5,187 bases of DNA, taken from assembly GCA_002336855.1 (NCBI GenBank), contig DDEV01000054.1:8522-13708 (forward strand), written 5' to 3'. Source of the DNA: Leucobacter sp. UBA1945 (GTDB taxonomy: Bacteria; Actinomycetota; Actinomycetes; Actinomycetales; Microbacteriaceae). Below are positions 4,407 to 5,187 of this stretch, piece after piece. Under the pieces are notes generated by a model that had not been told where the DNA came from, searched no databases, and saw only the letters and a program-made list of their open reading frames with translations. Both the position numbers and the translations under genes were made by a program. Numbering within the stretch: the stretch's first letter is position 1; every line of letters starts with the position of its first letter.

Positions 4407-5187
4407 ATGGCAGAACTCAGCATCAGCCCCGATGAGATTCGCGATGCGCTGAAAGACTTCGCGGCCTCGTACGAGCCCAAGAAAGCCGAGAAGACCGAGG
4501 TCGGCACCGTCGTTGACGCCGCCGATGGCATTGCGCACGTCGCAGGCCTGCCCGGCGTGATGGCGAACGAGCTCGTTCGCTTCGCTGACGGCACCCTGGG
4601 CCTCGCTCAGAACCTCGAAGAGAACGAGATCGGCGTCGTCGTGCTCGGTGAATTCACCGACATCGCCGAAGGCCAGCAGGTCACCCGCACCGGTGAGGTG
4701 CTGTCGGTTCCCGTGGGCGAGGGCTACCTCGGCCGCGTGGTCGACCCGCTCGGCAACCCGATCGACGGTCTCGGCGAGATCACCGGCATCGAAGGCCGTC
4801 GCGCCCTCGAGCTGCAGGCGCCTGGCGTGATGCAGCGCAAGTCGGTGCACGAGCCGCTGCAGACCGGCCTCAAGGCCGTCGACGCGATGACCCCGATCGG
4901 GCGTGGCCAGCGCCAGCTCATCATCGGTGACCGCCAGACGGGCAAGACCACGGTCGCCGTCGACACGATCATCAACCAGAAGCAGAACTGGGAGAGCGGC
5001 GACGTCGACAAGCAGGTTCGCTGCATCTACGTCGCCATCGGCCAGAAGGGCTCCACGATCGCGTCCGTCAAGGGCACGCTCGAAGAGGCCGGCGCGATGG
5101 AATACACCACGATCGTCGCGGCGCCCGCCTCGGACGCGGCCGGCTTCAAGTACCTCGCCCCCTACACCGGCTCGGCCATCGGCCAGC
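4407..5187 (+). CDS. atpA: F1Fo ATP synthase subunit alpha, partial (N-terminal half)
   Basis: Alpha alternates with beta in the F1 head and carries the non-catalytic nucleotide sites. The reading frame is open from ATG 4407 to the window edge, 260 complete codons, about half of the usual 510-550. Seen in order: an N-terminal helix (1-24) that in the family contacts delta; the beta-barrel domain (about 28-96) with VGTVVDAADGIAHVAGLPGV; then the nucleotide-binding domain with GYLGRVVDPLGNPIDG at 106-121 and the P-loop GDRQTGKT at 174-181, where Gln177 is the residue typical of alpha rather than beta. YVAIGQKGSTIASV (208-221) and APASDAAGFKYLAPYTG (239-255) are also characteristic. The start follows the purine run AAGAGAGAA (4394-4402). 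A 51-base gap separates it from atpH. The end is lost only to the window boundary. Confidence 0.97.
   Translation, partial: MAELSISPDEIRDALKDFAASYEPKKAEKTEVGTVVDAADGIAHVAGLPGVMANELVRFADGTLGLAQNLEENEIGVVVLGEFTDIAEGQQVTRTGEVLSVPVGEGYLGRVVDPLGNPIDGLGEITGIEGRRALELQAPGVMQRKSVHEPLQTGLKAVDAMTPIGRGQRQLIIGDRQTGKTTVAVDTIINQKQNWESGDVDKQVRCIYVAIGQKGSTIASVKGTLEEAGAMEYTTIVAAPASDAAGFKYLAPYTGSAIGQ

Noticed and set aside
3591..4850. 419-codon open frame on the minus strand opposite atpH and atpA
   Set aside because: It covers two well-supported genes and the gap between them. The composition is that of a codon-bias shadow, with no domain recognised.

Overview
The window is a chromosomal stretch of a high-GC Gram-positive bacterium (Actinobacteria). 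It has strong G/C preference at third codon positions, several GTG starts, and an order that matches the mycobacterial Rv1301-Rv1308 neighbourhood: (sua5) - wecA/rfe - small membrane protein - atpB-atpE-atpF-atpH-atpA. Separate atpF and atpH genes (not the mycobacterial b-delta fusion) and the style of the proteins suggest Microbacteriaceae (Leucobacter-like). That family-level placement is inference, not something the sequence proves.

Layout, all on the + strand: bases 1-65 are the last codons of an upstream gene, probably the threonylcarbamoyl-AMP synthase Sua5. 67-1242 is a polyprenyl-phosphate GlcNAc-1-phosphate transferase of the MraY/WecA family. 1235-1726 is a four-helix membrane protein in the position of actinobacterial AtpI; it overlaps the transferase gene by 8 bases. 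1727-1904 is a 178-base non-coding leader holding a candidate -10 element, a 9-bp direct repeat, a perfect 7-bp hairpin and a good Shine-Dalgarno sequence. The F1Fo ATP synthase genes follow: atpB (a), atpE (c), atpF (b), atpH (delta) and the first 260 codons of atpA (alpha), cut by the window end. atpG, atpD and atpC are expected beyond it.

How they work together: subunits a and the c ring form the proton path (Arg192 of a against Glu60 of c). Subunit b is the peripheral stalk, delta ties b to the top of F1, and alpha begins the catalytic head. The small membrane protein probably assists assembly or modulates the complex. The transferase starts a lipid-linked cell-wall glycan; its link to ATP synthase is positional.

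I see no mobile element, CRISPR, tRNA, rRNA or new defence system: this is a housekeeping operon. The points worth a second look are (i) an exact 83-residue-period duplication in AtpH that accounts for its extra length, (ii) a possible CTG start for atpB, the only start placed correctly behind the SD, and (iii) small hairpins beside the ribosome binding sites of atpB, atpE and atpF.
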